A stretch of 64,000 nt of DNA, from assembly GCF_003316875.1 (NCBI RefSeq), contig NZ_QMIL01000001.1, positions 682,001 to 746,000 on the forward strand, written 5' to 3'. Positions within the stretch are counted from its first letter, which is position 1, and each line of letters begins with the position of its first letter. The translations under genes were made by a program, and so were the position numbers. Below the pieces are notes generated by a model. It had not been told where the DNA came from. It saw only the letters and a list, made by a program, of their open reading frames with translations, and made no database searches. The stretch comes from Aliidiomarina celeris. Its GTDB lineage: Bacteria > Pseudomonadota > Gammaproteobacteria > Enterobacterales > Alteromonadaceae. Shown piece by piece: positions 48,685 through 57,330 of this stretch.

Positions 48685-49536
48685 TTATTGACAGGCATAA
48701 ACCACGCTACACGTATTATCTTGATGGCAGGTCATTGAAGTTGTGCATGACTGCTGTTGATGTGAGAAATAATCGAAAATAAATTGACCTAGACTGTAAA
48801 CGTCCTGTTGTGCAACATTATGAAATTCAGCGCCGCCTTGGAATACCTCGCCGTCGAACGCAGGGCAGGCAAAATCATTCTCGTATTTGCACACTATAGA
48901 ATCACCATTAATTTGCACAATAATAATTTGGCCGTCGGTTGCCACGTTATTGGCAAATTCTCGGTTTGACAACAAGGTATTTGCTGCAAGGTTGACAACC
49001 TGCACACCCAGCTCTTGCGCAGCGCTTTGCACTACTTCTTTTACCCATTGCCACTGAAATTTATAGCTTGAAACAAGGCTCCCTTGATTATTTTGATGAT
49101 GCTTAACTTGATTGCAGTTGTTGTCGTCACAGCAAACCTGCTCAGTTGAATCGCAGTTCTGAACCACGTAGGTATACAAGGTGTTATTCGCTATAGCTGT
49201 GCGAAACTCGGAGAAATAGCTGGCAAGAAAGTCTTCTTGCTCTTGGCTACACAAACCATATTCAGAACATTGCGCTACAAAATCAAAGCTTGCTCCTACC
49301 ACTTCTCCGGTGCTTTTTTTTACTGCGGTGTAGGCAACAAACGACTGTTCTCCCATGGTATCTGAGTTAAAGTAGAAGCGCTCGGTGGCGTACGAATAAT
49401 CAGCCAAACACGAAACAAAAGTGCGTCCTTCATAGCTTTCACAACTCGGTTCACCGGCAACCGTCGCTCCGTGATAGATAATCGACAACAACATCAACAG
49501 AATAGTGGTCCAAAATAAGCGAAAAGATTTCAACAT
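48685..49536 (-). CDS. Cys-rich secreted protein, unknown function
   Basis: I chose the ATG at 49536 because AAGGA lies eight bases before it. The frame also opens at two sites further upstream (49563 and 49545). The product has a signal peptide (FRLFWTTILLMLLSIIYHGA) and about a dozen Cys in the mature part, in clusters (CDSTEQVCCDDNNC, CTTSMTCHQDNTCSVVYAC). It is acidic and Gln/Asn-rich, as for an exported disulphide-bonded protein. I do not recognise a family. The upstream region carries a 20-bp tandem repeat. Confidence 0.7.
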   Translation of the reverse strand: MLKSFRLFWTTILLMLLSIIYHGATVAGEPSCESYEGRTFVSCLADYSYATERFYFNSDTMGEQSFVAYTAVKKSTGEVVGASFDFVAQCSEYGLCSQEQEDFLASYFSEFRTAIANNTLYTYVVQNCDSTEQVCCDDNNCNQVKHHQNNQGSLVSSYKFQWQWVKEVVQSAAQELGVQVVNLAANTLLSNREFANNVATDGQIIIVQINGDSIVCKYENDFACPAFDGEVFQGGAEFHNVAQQDVYSLGQFIFDYFSHQQQSCTTSMTCHQDNTCSVVYACQ

Positions 49537-49570
49537 AATCAGCATCCTTATCGTTAGTTTCACTTACGTT

Positions 49571-49610
49571 ACTTTTTATCACTTTGTATCACTTTTTATC
49601 ACTTTGTATT
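49571..49610. repeat. Tandem 20-bp repeat upstream of the Cys-rich gene
   Basis: Two adjacent 20-base copies (49571-49590 and 49591-49610) differ at one base. Each consists of two similar 10-base halves, so GTGATA recurs four times at 10-base spacing on the minus strand. It lies 35-74 bases before the chosen start. Confidence 0.85.
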
Positions 49611-49726
49611 TTTTGTTAATCTTTGCATGTGCTTCAATTTATTAGCGAAAATTGCAAAGCAAAAAAAATATACTCAGAAGAACATAACAAGTCAACATCA
49701 CCCCTATGCTATTTGTCTAGTGCGTA

Positions 49727-52231
49727 TTACACCAAATTTCGGATCAGTGTTGCAGTGCGCTGCCGTAACAATCGTCTGCACGTTAATCCGCCTAACACGG
49801 CCACCACGCCAGCCCCCAGCAAAGGACCGAGCAGCCAAAACCGCCAGTGAACACTAGGCTCCATGCTAAACACTTGAGTTTGAAGGAGAAAAATAATAAT
49901 CTCCATGGCTAGCGTTGCTATTAAGCCGGCTAAAGCACCTAAGATCAGGAATTCATAAGTGACCGCCCGGCTCAGTAAATGGCTCCGCGCCCCTAACGTG
50001 CGCAGAATAACAAGCTCCTGCTCGCGCTCCTCTAAGGTTGCTTGAACTTGCGCAACCAACACTAAAGATCCAGCCAAAACCACCAAAAACATAACAAAAG
50101 TTATAGCTAGAGAAACATGCCCGATCACTGAACGTATTTGCTGAATAATGTCGTCTACATCAATCAAAGACGCCTGCGGAAAATCGCGAAATAGGGTGTA
50201 GAGTTCATGCTTACGCTCTTGTGGTAAGTAAAAACTGGCAATATAGGTAGCCGCAGCATTGTTTACCGCTTCCGGACTGAAAATCATAAAGAAATTCGGT
50301 TGCATGGTGTTCCAATTCACCTCACGAATACTGGTAATGGGCACCGTGAACTCATCAGCCCCAATCCGAAAGGTTAAGGCGTCGCCAAGCTTTACATTAA
50401 TTCGCTCAGCAACTTCCGATTCGATCGACACCCCCTGCTCACCCGGCTCAAACCAGCGGCCGGCGATAATGTCGTTGTCGGGCGGTAAATCGTTGCGCCA
50501 TGTTAATTGCAACTCACGGCCAAAGCCGTCACGAACATTCGAGTCGTCACGCTCCTCTTTACTCACGGCGTCGCGCACTAGGTCACCATTGATCGCCATT
50601 AAACGCCCCGGCGTTATTGGGTATAGATCGGTTGCTACAATGTTTTCCGCTGCAAACATAGCATTCATGTCGTCGACTTGACGCTCTGCAACGTTCACCA
50701 CGAAATAATTCGGTGCAGTTTCGGGCAGCTGACTCTGCCAGTCGTCGAGTAACTCATTGCGTAATGCAAGTACCAGCAGAAACAACATAATCGCTGTGGC
50801 AAAACTTAGCATTTGCACACTGTTTTGCCGCGCCCGCCGCTGCATGCCCGCCATGGCTAAGCGCCAGCTACTGCCCGCTTGCATTCCCGCTTGTCTACTC
50901 GCCCGAATAAATAGCCGACCGATCCCGAGCAACAGCACCGTTGCAAGCAAGCCACCGGCAAACAGCGCCACCGACAAAATCAAGCTTCGGCTATACAGCC
51001 ACATAAGCAGCAACACGGTGCCGCCACTCACAATCCAATGCAGCCAACGGGCAAGCTCACTGCCGTCTAGCTCTCGACGCAGTACACGCAGCGGTGGAAT
51101 GCGCATTAACCGTAACAGCGGATAGAGGCTGAACATTAAGGCACACAAAAAGCCCGTGAGCGTTGCTAACCACCAAGGGCTCGCACTGGCCGCAGGTAAA
51201 CTGTACTCCAATTGGCTTTGCACACACCAAACCACCACTGCCTGCACTACAAAACCGAGCGCTAAACCCGCTGCCACACTAAAGAGCGTTAGTAACAACA
51301 AATGGGCAGTGAAAACACGGCTCACCAAAGGTCGCGTGCCGCCCAAGGTTTTCATTATCGCCACCGCGTCGTAGTTTCGCTGGCAATATCGCTGCGCGGC
51401 AACCGCTACCGCCGTTGCAGCTAAAACCACGCCGAGTAGACTCGCCAACAACATAAAACGCTCAGCACGCTCGAGAGCACTCGACAATGGCGACTCTTCG
51501 TCGCGAACACTACGCCAACGCTGAGTAAGCGTGTCCAATTGCGGCAACAGCCACTCTTCGTAGCGCTCTAGGTTGGATGGCTCGCCCGCAAATAAATAAT
51601 TAAAGCTGACTCGGCTACCGGGCTGAATAAGCCCTGTGGCCGCTAAGTCCTGATAAGGAATCAATACCGTTGGGCTGTCGGTGAATACATTAAAACCGGC
51701 GTCTGGCTCTTGCGTTAGCACGCGCGTAATAGTGAAGGTTTTTTCCCCCACTTCTATAACGCCACCGAGCGCGAGTGGCAGCTGCTGAAATAAGCCCGAA
51801 TGCACCCACGCTTCGCCACGTTGCGGAAGCACTTGGGTCACTTCACCTTCAACGAAAGGCTCTAGCGCTGTTTTTAATTCGCCACGTAACGGATAGAGCT
51901 CGGACACAGCCTTCACGTCGGCTAATGCTAGTTCATTATTGGCAAACACCATCGAATTAAAGGTAACCCGCTGGGCAACTTCAAGGCCTTCCTGTTCTGC
52001 CTTCAATAACCACTCGGAGTCTATCTCCTCGCGTGAGCGAAGCACTCGATCAGCAGCCAAAAACTCAGCACTGCGCTCTAACAGTCCCGCTTGCAGCCGC
52101 TCGCTAAATATCGACAAGCTTAATACTGCTGTTACCGACAGCATGACCGCGAGCGCCATTACGGTTAGCTCTCCGCGGCGTAGTTCATGGCGCAGCAAAC
52201 GCCAGGAAATCGCTAGCCAAGGCTTACGCAT
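49727..52231 (-). CDS. ybbP: FtsX-like ABC transporter permease YbbP
   Basis: This protein of about 834 residues has one membrane helix near the N-terminus, a large periplasmic domain, FtsX-type membrane domains in the middle and C-terminus (AATAVAVAAQRYCQRNYDAVAIMKTLGGTRPLV, residues about 290-320, and LVLVAQVQATLEEREQELVILRTLGARSHLL) with two repeats, and a basic C-terminus. The start at 52231 (MRKPWLAISW) overlaps ybbA by 8 bases. With YbbA it forms a LolCDE-like, probably lipid- or envelope-handling system. The substrate is unknown. Confidence 0.9.
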   Translation of the reverse strand: MRKPWLAISWRLLRHELRRGELTVMALAVMLSVTAVLSLSIFSERLQAGLLERSAEFLAADRVLRSREEIDSEWLLKAEQEGLEVAQRVTFNSMVFANNELALADVKAVSELYPLRGELKTALEPFVEGEVTQVLPQRGEAWVHSGLFQQLPLALGGVIEVGEKTFTITRVLTQEPDAGFNVFTDSPTVLIPYQDLAATGLIQPGSRVSFNYLFAGEPSNLERYEEWLLPQLDTLTQRWRSVRDEESPLSSALERAERFMLLASLLGVVLAATAVAVAAQRYCQRNYDAVAIMKTLGGTRPLVSRVFTAHLLLLTLFSVAAGLALGFVVQAVVVWCVQSQLEYSLPAASASPWWLATLTGFLCALMFSLYPLLRLMRIPPLRVLRRELDGSELARWLHWIVSGGTVLLLMWLYSRSLILSVALFAGGLLATVLLLGIGRLFIRASRQAGMQAGSSWRLAMAGMQRRARQNSVQMLSFATAIMLFLLVLALRNELLDDWQSQLPETAPNYFVVNVAERQVDDMNAMFAAENIVATDLYPITPGRLMAINGDLVRDAVSKEERDDSNVRDGFGRELQLTWRNDLPPDNDIIAGRWFEPGEQGVSIESEVAERINVKLGDALTFRIGADEFTVPITSIREVNWNTMQPNFFMIFSPEAVNNAAATYIASFYLPQERKHELYTLFRDFPQASLIDVDDIIQQIRSVIGHVSLAITFVMFLVVLAGSLVLVAQVQATLEEREQELVILRTLGARSHLLSRAVTYEFLILGALAGLIATLAMEIIIFLLQTQVFSMEPSVHWRFWLLGPLLGAGVVAVLGGLTCRRLLRQRTATLIRNLV

Positions 52232-52901
52232 ATTCGGCCTCCTGCAAACAGCCGCTTTCAATGCGAACAATACGGTCACACTTTTGCGCTAAGCGATCAT
52301 CATGGGTCACCATAATCAAGGTTGTGCCGTGTTTTTGGTTAAGCTCAAACAATAAATCTTCGATGGTCGCGCCTGTAGCGCGATCTAGATTTCCGGTCGG
52401 TTCATCGGCAAATAAAATAGCTGGCTTACCAATAAAGGCCCGCGCAATGGCTACGCGTTGCTGCTCACCACCCGACAGTTGATTCGGGTAATGGGTAAGG
52501 CGGTCGCCGAGCCCTACCTGCTCGAGCAGCTCGCGCGCTTGTTGCTCTGGGTTCTCAGTCCCCGCTAGTTCTGCGGGTAACATCACATTCTCCAGTGCGG
52601 TTAAACTTTGTATTAGGAGGAAAGACTGAAATATAAAGCCAATCTTGTCGCCGCGAAGAATTGCACGCTCTTCTTCATCCAAATTCGACAAATTCACGTT
52701 ATCTATACTAACGTGGCCCTCGCTTGGTAAATCGAGTCCCGCAAGCAGAGCGAGCAGCGTAGACTTACCCGAGCCCGACGCGCCAACAATAGCAACGGTC
52801 TCTGCTGGCTCGATTGCCAGATTAATTTCTGCGAGAATGTCTAAACGCCCAGCAGAGGTTACAACATGTTTTTTAATCGAATGAGCCTGAATAATCGCCA
52901 T
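52224..52901 (-). CDS. ybbA: ABC transporter ATP-binding protein YbbA
   Basis: This 225-residue ATPase of the LolD/MacB-type group has Walker A GASGSGKSTLLALLAG, Q-loop FQSFLL, signature LSGGEQQRVAIARAF, Walker B ILFADEPTGNLD and H-loop VTHD. It powers YbbP. Its start is only 3 bases from the divergent tesA start, so the two promoters must lie in each other's coding regions. The ybbA-tesA divergence is conserved in E. coli. Confidence 0.93.
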   Translation of the reverse strand: MAIIQAHSIKKHVVTSAGRLDILAEINLAIEPAETVAIVGASGSGKSTLLALLAGLDLPSEGHVSIDNVNLSNLDEEERAILRGDKIGFIFQSFLLIQSLTALENVMLPAELAGTENPEQQARELLEQVGLGDRLTHYPNQLSGGEQQRVAIARAFIGKPAILFADEPTGNLDRATGATIEDLLFELNQKHGTTLIMVTHDDRLAQKCDRIVRIESGCLQEAEYA

Positions 52902-52904
52902 AAA

Positions 52905-53531
52905 ATGAAAAAGTCCTTTATTGTTTTCTTAGTTTTTTGCGCACTGTTGTTCTCTATACGTCCGGCAGCGGCAAAAGTTTCATTATTAGTACTCGGCGAC
53001 AGCTTAAGCGCAGGTTACGGTATTGCTGAGGCCGACTCATGGGTTCGTGAAATTTACCGCTATTGGCAGCAAAACTACCCAGAGCTCGAAATTATTAACG
53101 CCAGTATTAGTGGCGAAACCACTCAGGGCGGCCTGAATCGCTTGCCGCGGTTGATTGAACGCCACCAGCCCGACTGGGTTTTTATTGAGCTCGGCGGTAA
53201 CGACGGTCTGCGCGGTTTCAATTTAAACAGTATGGCGAGCAACATACGCGAAATGGTCGACATGCTCCAGCAACAAGGCGTTCGGGTGGCATTAAGCGAA
53301 ATAGAAATCACGCCGAATTTAGGGCGCCGTTACACCGACATGTTTCGTCAAACCTTTCATGATATTGCAAAAGAAAAAGAGATACCTTTAATTCCGTTTT
53401 TTATGCGGGAAATTGCGGTGGTTCCGGAATATATGCAGAACGACGGTATTCATCCGAGCCTTGCAGCGCAGCCTCGCATTGCAGAAATTATGGAGCCACA
53501 GCTGCGTAAATTGTTGGAGACTAGCCTGTAA
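52905..53531 (+). CDS. tesA: Acyl-CoA thioesterase I / lysophospholipase L1
   Basis: This protein of 208 residues is an SGNH hydrolase with a signal peptide (MKKSFIVFLVFCALLF...AAA). Block I is VLGDSLSAGYG (catalytic Ser), block III is ELGGNDGLRG (oxyanion Asn) and block V is NDGIHPSLAA (Asp/His). It hydrolyses acyl thioesters and lysolipids in the periplasm. The start at 52905 gives a clean signal peptide, and upstream ATGs would overlap ybbA. Its stop overlaps the next ATG by one base. Confidence 0.92.
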   Translation: MKKSFIVFLVFCALLFSIRPAAAKVSLLVLGDSLSAGYGIAEADSWVREIYRYWQQNYPELEIINASISGETTQGGLNRLPRLIERHQPDWVFIELGGNDGLRGFNLNSMASNIREMVDMLQQQGVRVALSEIEITPNLGRRYTDMFRQTFHDIAKEKEIPLIPFFMREIAVVPEYMQNDGIHPSLAAQPRIAEIMEPQLRKLLETSL

Positions 53532-53977
53532 TGCCCTACTACTATTTAAGTTTGGGTTCCAATATTGAACCGGCAAAAAATATTGCGGCGGCTCTTGAGC
53601 GATTACGTACCGACTTTGGTAACCTTCATGTTTTTCCGGTGGTACGCACTGAGCCTACGGCGATGTCGAGCGCACGCAGCTTTCTCAACACGTTGGCGGT
53701 GATTCAAAGTCATCTCGACGCCGGTGCATTGAAAGCTTACTTTAATGCTTTGGAGGAGTCTGCGGGGCGTGACCGCTCTGATCCTGATCGTAGCGTTAAA
53801 GATCGTCAGCTCGATATTGATATTTTAACCGAGAGTTCGGTATTGGATTTCGAGCTTTTTAAGGCCTTTGATGAACCTTACACCCAAAGCTGTGTTGAGG
53901 CTCTGCACGACGACCGTGACACCGTTACCCTTCACATTCACAATCAGCCTATTGGCCACGCGCTAGTCCGTCTGTAG
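53531..53977 (+). CDS. FolK-like (HPPK) pyrophosphokinase, divergent
   Basis: This 148-residue protein starts within the tesA stop codon. YYLSLGSNIEP and LRTDFGNLHVFPVVRTEP fit HPPK, which makes dihydropterin pyrophosphate for folate. The loop normally reading RWGPRxLDLDIL is GRDRSDPDRSVKDRQLDIDIL (about residues 78-98), keeping the acidic DxD metal pair but lacking the usual Trp-Gly-Pro. It may be a second, divergent paralogue rather than the main folK. The first short palindromic repeat of the region overlaps its stop. Confidence 0.75.
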   Translation: MPYYYLSLGSNIEPAKNIAAALERLRTDFGNLHVFPVVRTEPTAMSSARSFLNTLAVIQSHLDAGALKAYFNALEESAGRDRSDPDRSVKDRQLDIDILTESSVLDFELFKAFDEPYTQSCVEALHDDRDTVTLHIHNQPIGHALVRL

Positions 53978-54000
53978 GCGCTCCCATGGGGCGCGCCTAC
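53974..54000. repeat. REP-like palindrome, copy 1 (degenerate)
   Basis: GTAGGCG...CGCCTAC arms flank CTCCCATGGGGCG. It starts within the FolK-like stop codon and belongs with the other five copies by its GTAGG/CCTAC ends. Confidence 0.6.
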
Positions 54001-54062
54001 AATTTTGGGAAAATTGTTCCCGCGCTGTGGGGTCGCTTGGCAACTTCCGCTCCACATTATTC

Positions 54063-54087
54063 GTAGGCGCGGCACTGCCGCGCTAAC
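54063..54087. repeat. REP-like palindrome, copy 2
   Basis: The element has arms GTAGGCGCGGCA and TGCCGCGCTAAC around a single central base, 25 bp in all. Confidence 0.8.
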
Positions 54088-54120
54088 ATCCACATTTAAA
54101 TTCAACGCCCGTGCCCCGCG

Positions 54121-54145
54121 GCACGTGCTGCGGTGCAGCACGTAC
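54121..54145. repeat. REP-like palindrome, copy 3
   Basis: ACGTGCTGC and GCAGCACGT flank GGT, ending GTAC. It lies just upstream of the tRNA-Glu relic. Confidence 0.65.
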
Positions 54146-54147
54146 AA

Positions 54148-54200
54148 GGGATTCGAACCCCTGTTACCGCCGTGCCGAAGGTTTGGCGCGGTGTCCTAGG
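54148..54200 (-). pseudogene. Decayed tRNA-Glu relic
   Basis: Twenty-seven bases (54148-54174) match the T-arm and anticodon-arm part of the intact tRNA-Glu genes exactly, and 12 bases (54189-54200) match the next segment. The anticodon loop region between is replaced by unrelated bases, and both acceptor arms are missing. It lies beyond the terminator of the functional array. Confidence 0.8.
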
Positions 54201-54242
54201 ACATCGCCCGCGATGGCGCAGCCAGCGCCTCACGGCGGGCAC

Positions 54243-54271
54243 AAAAAAACCGCTGCAATGAGCGGTTTTTT
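54243..54271 (-). terminator. Terminator of the Ala-Glu-Glu-Glu tRNA operon
   Basis: AAACCGCT-GCAATG-AGCGGTTT with A/T runs lies directly downstream of the last tRNA-Glu. Confidence 0.88.
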
Positions 54272-54278
54272 GTATAGA

Positions 54279-54354
54279 TGGCGTCCCCTAGGGGATTCGA
54301 ACCCCTGTTACCGCCGTGAAAGGGCGGTGTCCTAGGCCTCTAGACGAAGGGGAC
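54279..54354 (-). tRNA. tRNA-Glu (anticodon TTC), copy 3
   Basis: The 76-nt tRNA has acceptor GTCCCCT/AGGGGAC, anticodon TTC and encoded CCA. It is identical to the two upstream copies. Confidence 0.97.
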
Positions 54355-54407
54355 CCTGGACTTTCTGTTTTACCTGCGGTTTCCTGCGGCCTAAGCAGTT
54401 TCCCGCT

Positions 54408-54432
54408 GTAAGTGCTGCAGTGCAGCACCTAC
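54408..54432. repeat. REP-like palindrome, copy 4
   Basis: GTAAGTGCTGCA and TGCAGCACCTAC surround one base. It sits in the spacer between tRNA-Glu copies 2 and 3. Confidence 0.8.
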
Positions 54433-54440
54433 AGAAATAA

Positions 54441-54516
54441 TGGCGTCCCCTAGGGGATTCGAACCCCTGTTACCGCCGTGAAAGGGCGGTGTCCTAGGCC
54501 TCTAGACGAAGGGGAC
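54441..54516 (-). tRNA. tRNA-Glu (anticodon TTC), copy 2
   Basis: The 76-nt tRNA is identical to its neighbours, with CCA encoded. Confidence 0.97.
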
Positions 54517-54560
54517 CCTGGACTTGCTTTGTGCGTTACACCGGTGATGGTGCGACGCCT

Positions 54561-54585
54561 GTAAGTGCTGCAGTGCAGCACCTAC
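54561..54585. repeat. REP-like palindrome, copy 5
   Basis: The 25-bp sequence is identical to copy 4 and lies between tRNA-Glu copies 1 and 2. Confidence 0.8.
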
Positions 54586-54592
54586 GAATGAT

Positions 54593-54668
54593 TGGCGTCC
54601 CCTAGGGGATTCGAACCCCTGTTACCGCCGTGAAAGGGCGGTGTCCTAGGCCTCTAGACGAAGGGGAC
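54593..54668 (-). tRNA. tRNA-Glu (anticodon TTC), copy 1
   Basis: The 76-nt tRNA has CCA encoded and follows tRNA-Ala by 23 bases. Confidence 0.97.
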
Positions 54669-54691
54669 GCTACATTTCAATTTAGCAAACT

Positions 54692-54767
<76 letters not shown>

Positions 54768-54813
54768 GAAGTTCTGCTATACGCTGCTGAGGTTCCCCTC
54801 AACAGCGACGCGC

Positions 54814-54842
54814 ATTCTAAAAACAGCGGGGGTGAGTGTCAA
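54814..54842 (-). promoter_or_regulatory. Promoter of the Ala-Glu tRNA operon
   Basis: TTGACA-17-TAGAAT on the minus strand is followed by GCGCGTCGC, a GC-rich discriminator typical of stringently controlled stable-RNA promoters. It lies 46 bases before tRNA-Ala. Confidence 0.85.
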
Positions 54843-54919
54843 CTGTTTTTTCGGAAAACCCGTTCAACTGGCTATTTTTATAGCGTTTCATACCAAAACC
54901 AGTTTTTTCTTGCTTACCG

Positions 54920-55567
54920 CTAATCATCCGACTCGGTATCGGGGCCGAATTGATAGATAGGGTCGAGGCCGTCCATTCCACGAATAGTTACCCCTAAGTC
55001 GCGTGCAAGGCCGTCTTTGATGGAGTATATCCAGCCGTGGATTGCGAGCTGCTGCCCTTTTGCCCAGGCTTCTTGAATAATGTAATTTTTAGCAAGGTTA
55101 TGCACTTGCTCCATTACATTGAGTTCGCACATGCGATCAAATTGCGCGGGTGCGGGTAAGTCGACAAGCTCACTTTTGTGCTCACGATACACGTCTTTAA
55201 TGGGGTGCAACCAATGGTCGACGAGTCCATGCCGCACTGACTCCATAGCTGCGGCAACGCCGCCACACCCGTAATGGCCTACAACCAGTATATGTTTTAC
55301 CTTCAGTTGCGTTACCGCGTACTCCACTACGGCTAAACAGTTGAAGTCGGTCTGAATAACTTGATTCGCCACATTTCTGTGAACGAACAGTTCCCCGGGG
55401 TCCATTCCCACTATTTCATTGGCGGGAACGCGGCTGTCTGCACAGCCGATCCAAAGGTATTCGGGCTTCTGCTGGTTTGCTAAACGTTCAAAGAACTTGG
55501 GGTCTACTTCTGTTTTTTGTTTCGCCCAAGTCACGTTGTTGGCGAGTAGCTCACGGATTTTTGGCAT
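54920..55567 (-). CDS. can: Beta-carbonic anhydrase
   Basis: This 215-residue zinc enzyme interconverts CO2 and bicarbonate. Zinc ligands are visible in CADSRVP (Cys, with its Asp-Arg dyad) and GHYGCGGV (His and Cys). The length matches E. coli Can. Bicarbonate would support carboxylations. The gene stands between the tRNA operon and gltX, all on the minus strand, with a REP-like palindrome upstream of it. Confidence 0.95.
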   Translation of the reverse strand: MPKIRELLANNVTWAKQKTEVDPKFFERLANQQKPEYLWIGCADSRVPANEIVGMDPGELFVHRNVANQVIQTDFNCLAVVEYAVTQLKVKHILVVGHYGCGGVAAAMESVRHGLVDHWLHPIKDVYREHKSELVDLPAPAQFDRMCELNVMEQVHNLAKNYIIQEAWAKGQQLAIHGWIYSIKDGLARDLGVTIRGMDGLDPIYQFGPDTESDD

Positions 55568-55622
55568 TGCCCGTTTCCTTTTGTATATTTTTTCGGGTGA
55601 AGTCCGTATTACATGAATTTAT

Positions 55623-55647
55623 AAAAGCGCGGCAGTGCCGCGCTTAC
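55623..55647. repeat. REP-like palindrome, copy 6
   Basis: AAAAGCGCGGCA and TGCCGCGCTTAC surround one base, in the opposite orientation to copies 2-5. It overlaps the last codons of gltX. Confidence 0.75.
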
Positions 55648-57065
55648 GATGCTTCTCGGGCTGCGATAAAGTCCAATGCAAGGCCAATACGCGCAACCAC
55701 AGCCTGTTGATCCAGTAGCGCTAGCGTGGCATCAAGAGAGGGTGAATTCCCCCCCCCAGTTGCCGCTACTCGAAGTGGCATACCCACTTTACCCATGCCT
55801 ACCTCAAGTGCGGCGCAGGTATCTTGAATCGCTTGGTGAATCGATTCCGCATTCCAATTCGTCAACCCCGCCAAGCGTTGCTGAATATCGGCTAATGGCT
55901 CCTTCGCCACTGGACGCAAATGTTTTTTAGCGGCATCGGCGTCGAACTCTGTTACGGCTTCAAAGAAATAGCGGCTAATGTCTGCCATTTCTCGCAAAGT
56001 TTTTACACGCTCTGCTTGTAATTTAACAACCTCGACCAGTGCTGGTCCGTCCTCTGTAGCAACGCCGAGTTCTTCAAAGTGCCAAGCCAACTCAGCCGCT
56101 ACTTGCTCAACTGGTAAGGTTTTCATGTAATGTTGGTTTAACCAGTTAAGCTTTTCAGTGTTAAAAGCCGACGCTGCTTTATTAATGTCACTGAGTTTGA
56201 ATATTTTGATCAGCTCTTCGCGGCTAAATACTTCCTGATCACCATGCGACCAACCCAAACGAACGAGATAGTTGATCATGGCTTCTGGCAAATAACCTTT
56301 ATCGCGGTATTCGGTTACACTCACTGCACCATGACGTTTAGAAAGCTTCTTCCCATCGTCGCCTAAAATCATCGAAACATGCGCATATTCTGGAATTGGG
56401 GCGCCAAGTGCAGCCAAAATATTAATCTGCCGTGGCGTATTATTAATGTGATCTTCACCACGCACCACATGCGTAATGCCCATATCCCAATCGTCTACCA
56501 CGACGCAGAAATTGTAAGTGGGTGTGCCGTCGGTCCGCGCAATAATCAAGTCGTCCAACTCTTGGTTCGAAATCTCAATGCGGCCGCGAATATGGTCGTC
56601 GAACACCACGGAGCCTTCTTGCGGGTTGCGAAAACGAATGACAAAAGGTTCGCCGGCGCGCGCCTCATGCTCGGCCGCTGTTAAATGGCGACATTTACCG
56701 TCGTAACGCGGTTTCACACCTGCAGCCATTTGCTCTTCACGCATTTTTTCTAAGCGCTCTTGTGAGCAATAACACTTATAGGCTTTGTCTTCTTGCATCA
56801 ACTGCTGCGTTAACTCACCATAACGCTCGAAGCGCTGGGTTTGATAGATAGGCTCTTCGTCCCACGTTAAACCCAGCCACCGCATACCTTCAAAAATAGC
56901 GTCAATCGCTTCTTGGGTAGAACGTTCACGGTCGGTATCTTCAATTCGCAACACAAACTTGCCGCCAGCAGCGCGCGCGACTAACCATGCGTAAAGTGCT
57001 GTACGCGCACCGCCCACATGTAAATACCCGGTTGGGCTTGGAGCAAAACGAGAGACTACCGACAT
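55644..57065 (-). CDS. gltX: Glutamyl-tRNA synthetase
   Basis: This protein of 473 residues charges tRNA-Glu. The class I signatures are [18 protein letters not shown] (HIGH-type) and [12 protein letters not shown] (KMSKS-type), with [15 protein letters not shown] between. The zinc-binding Cys cluster is [13 protein letters not shown]...GKCRH. The start at 57065 has AAGGA nine bases upstream, and the longer frame adds only a low-complexity start. Three tRNA-Glu genes lie nearby on the same strand but under a separate promoter. Confidence 0.96.
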   Translation of the reverse strand: MSVVSRFAPSPTGYLHVGGARTALYAWLVARAAGGKFVLRIEDTDRERSTQEAIDAIFEGMRWLGLTWDEEPIYQTQRFERYGELTQQLMQEDKAYKCYCSQERLEKMREEQMAAGVKPRYDGKCRHLTAAEHEARAGEPFVIRFRNPQEGSVVFDDHIRGRIEISNQELDDLIIARTDGTPTYNFCVVVDDWDMGITHVVRGEDHINNTPRQINILAALGAPIPEYAHVSMILGDDGKKLSKRHGAVSVTEYRDKGYLPEAMINYLVRLGWSHGDQEVFSREELIKIFKLSDINKAASAFNTEKLNWLNQHYMKTLPVEQVAAELAWHFEELGVATEDGPALVEVVKLQAERVKTLREMADISRYFFEAVTEFDADAAKKHLRPVAKEPLADIQQRLAGLTNWNAESIHQAIQDTCAALEVGMGKVGMPLRVAATGGGNSPSLDATLALLDQQAVVARIGLALDFIAAREAS

Positions 57066-57160
57066 GAAAAATTCCTTATTAAAAATAAAAAACAATAGGT
57101 GCGATTATATCAGAAGAATGCACACTCGACAGGGCGATTAAGCGAACAAAACGCAGGTAC

Positions 57161-57192
57161 AAAAAAGCCAAGCAACGAGGCTTGGCTTTTTT
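57161..57192 (-). terminator. Terminator after the tRNA-Val pair
   Basis: GCCAAGC-AACGAG-GCTTGGC has A6 and T6 flanks. It separates the tRNA-Val operon from gltX. Confidence 0.88.
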
Positions 57193-57195
57193 ATT

Positions 57196-57271
57196 TGGTG
57201 GATGGTACTGGGTTCGAACCAGTGACCCCCGCCTTGTAAGGGCGGTGCTCTCCCAGCTGAGCTAACCATCC
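57196..57271 (-). tRNA. tRNA-Val (anticodon TAC), copy 2
   Basis: The 76-nt tRNA has acceptor GGATGGT/ACCATCC, an anticodon loop CTTACAA and encoded CCA. Confidence 0.97.
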
Positions 57272-57330
57272 GAAGTTGGTTGTTTGCCGCTATTGCAGTG
57301 CAAAACATGCAAAGCCACAAACCTGGAATG

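Noticed and set aside
54279-54668. Regularly spaced repeats that might suggest a CRISPR array.
   Set aside because: The repeats are intact 76-nt tRNA-Glu genes and the spacers are palindromes, not unique spacers.
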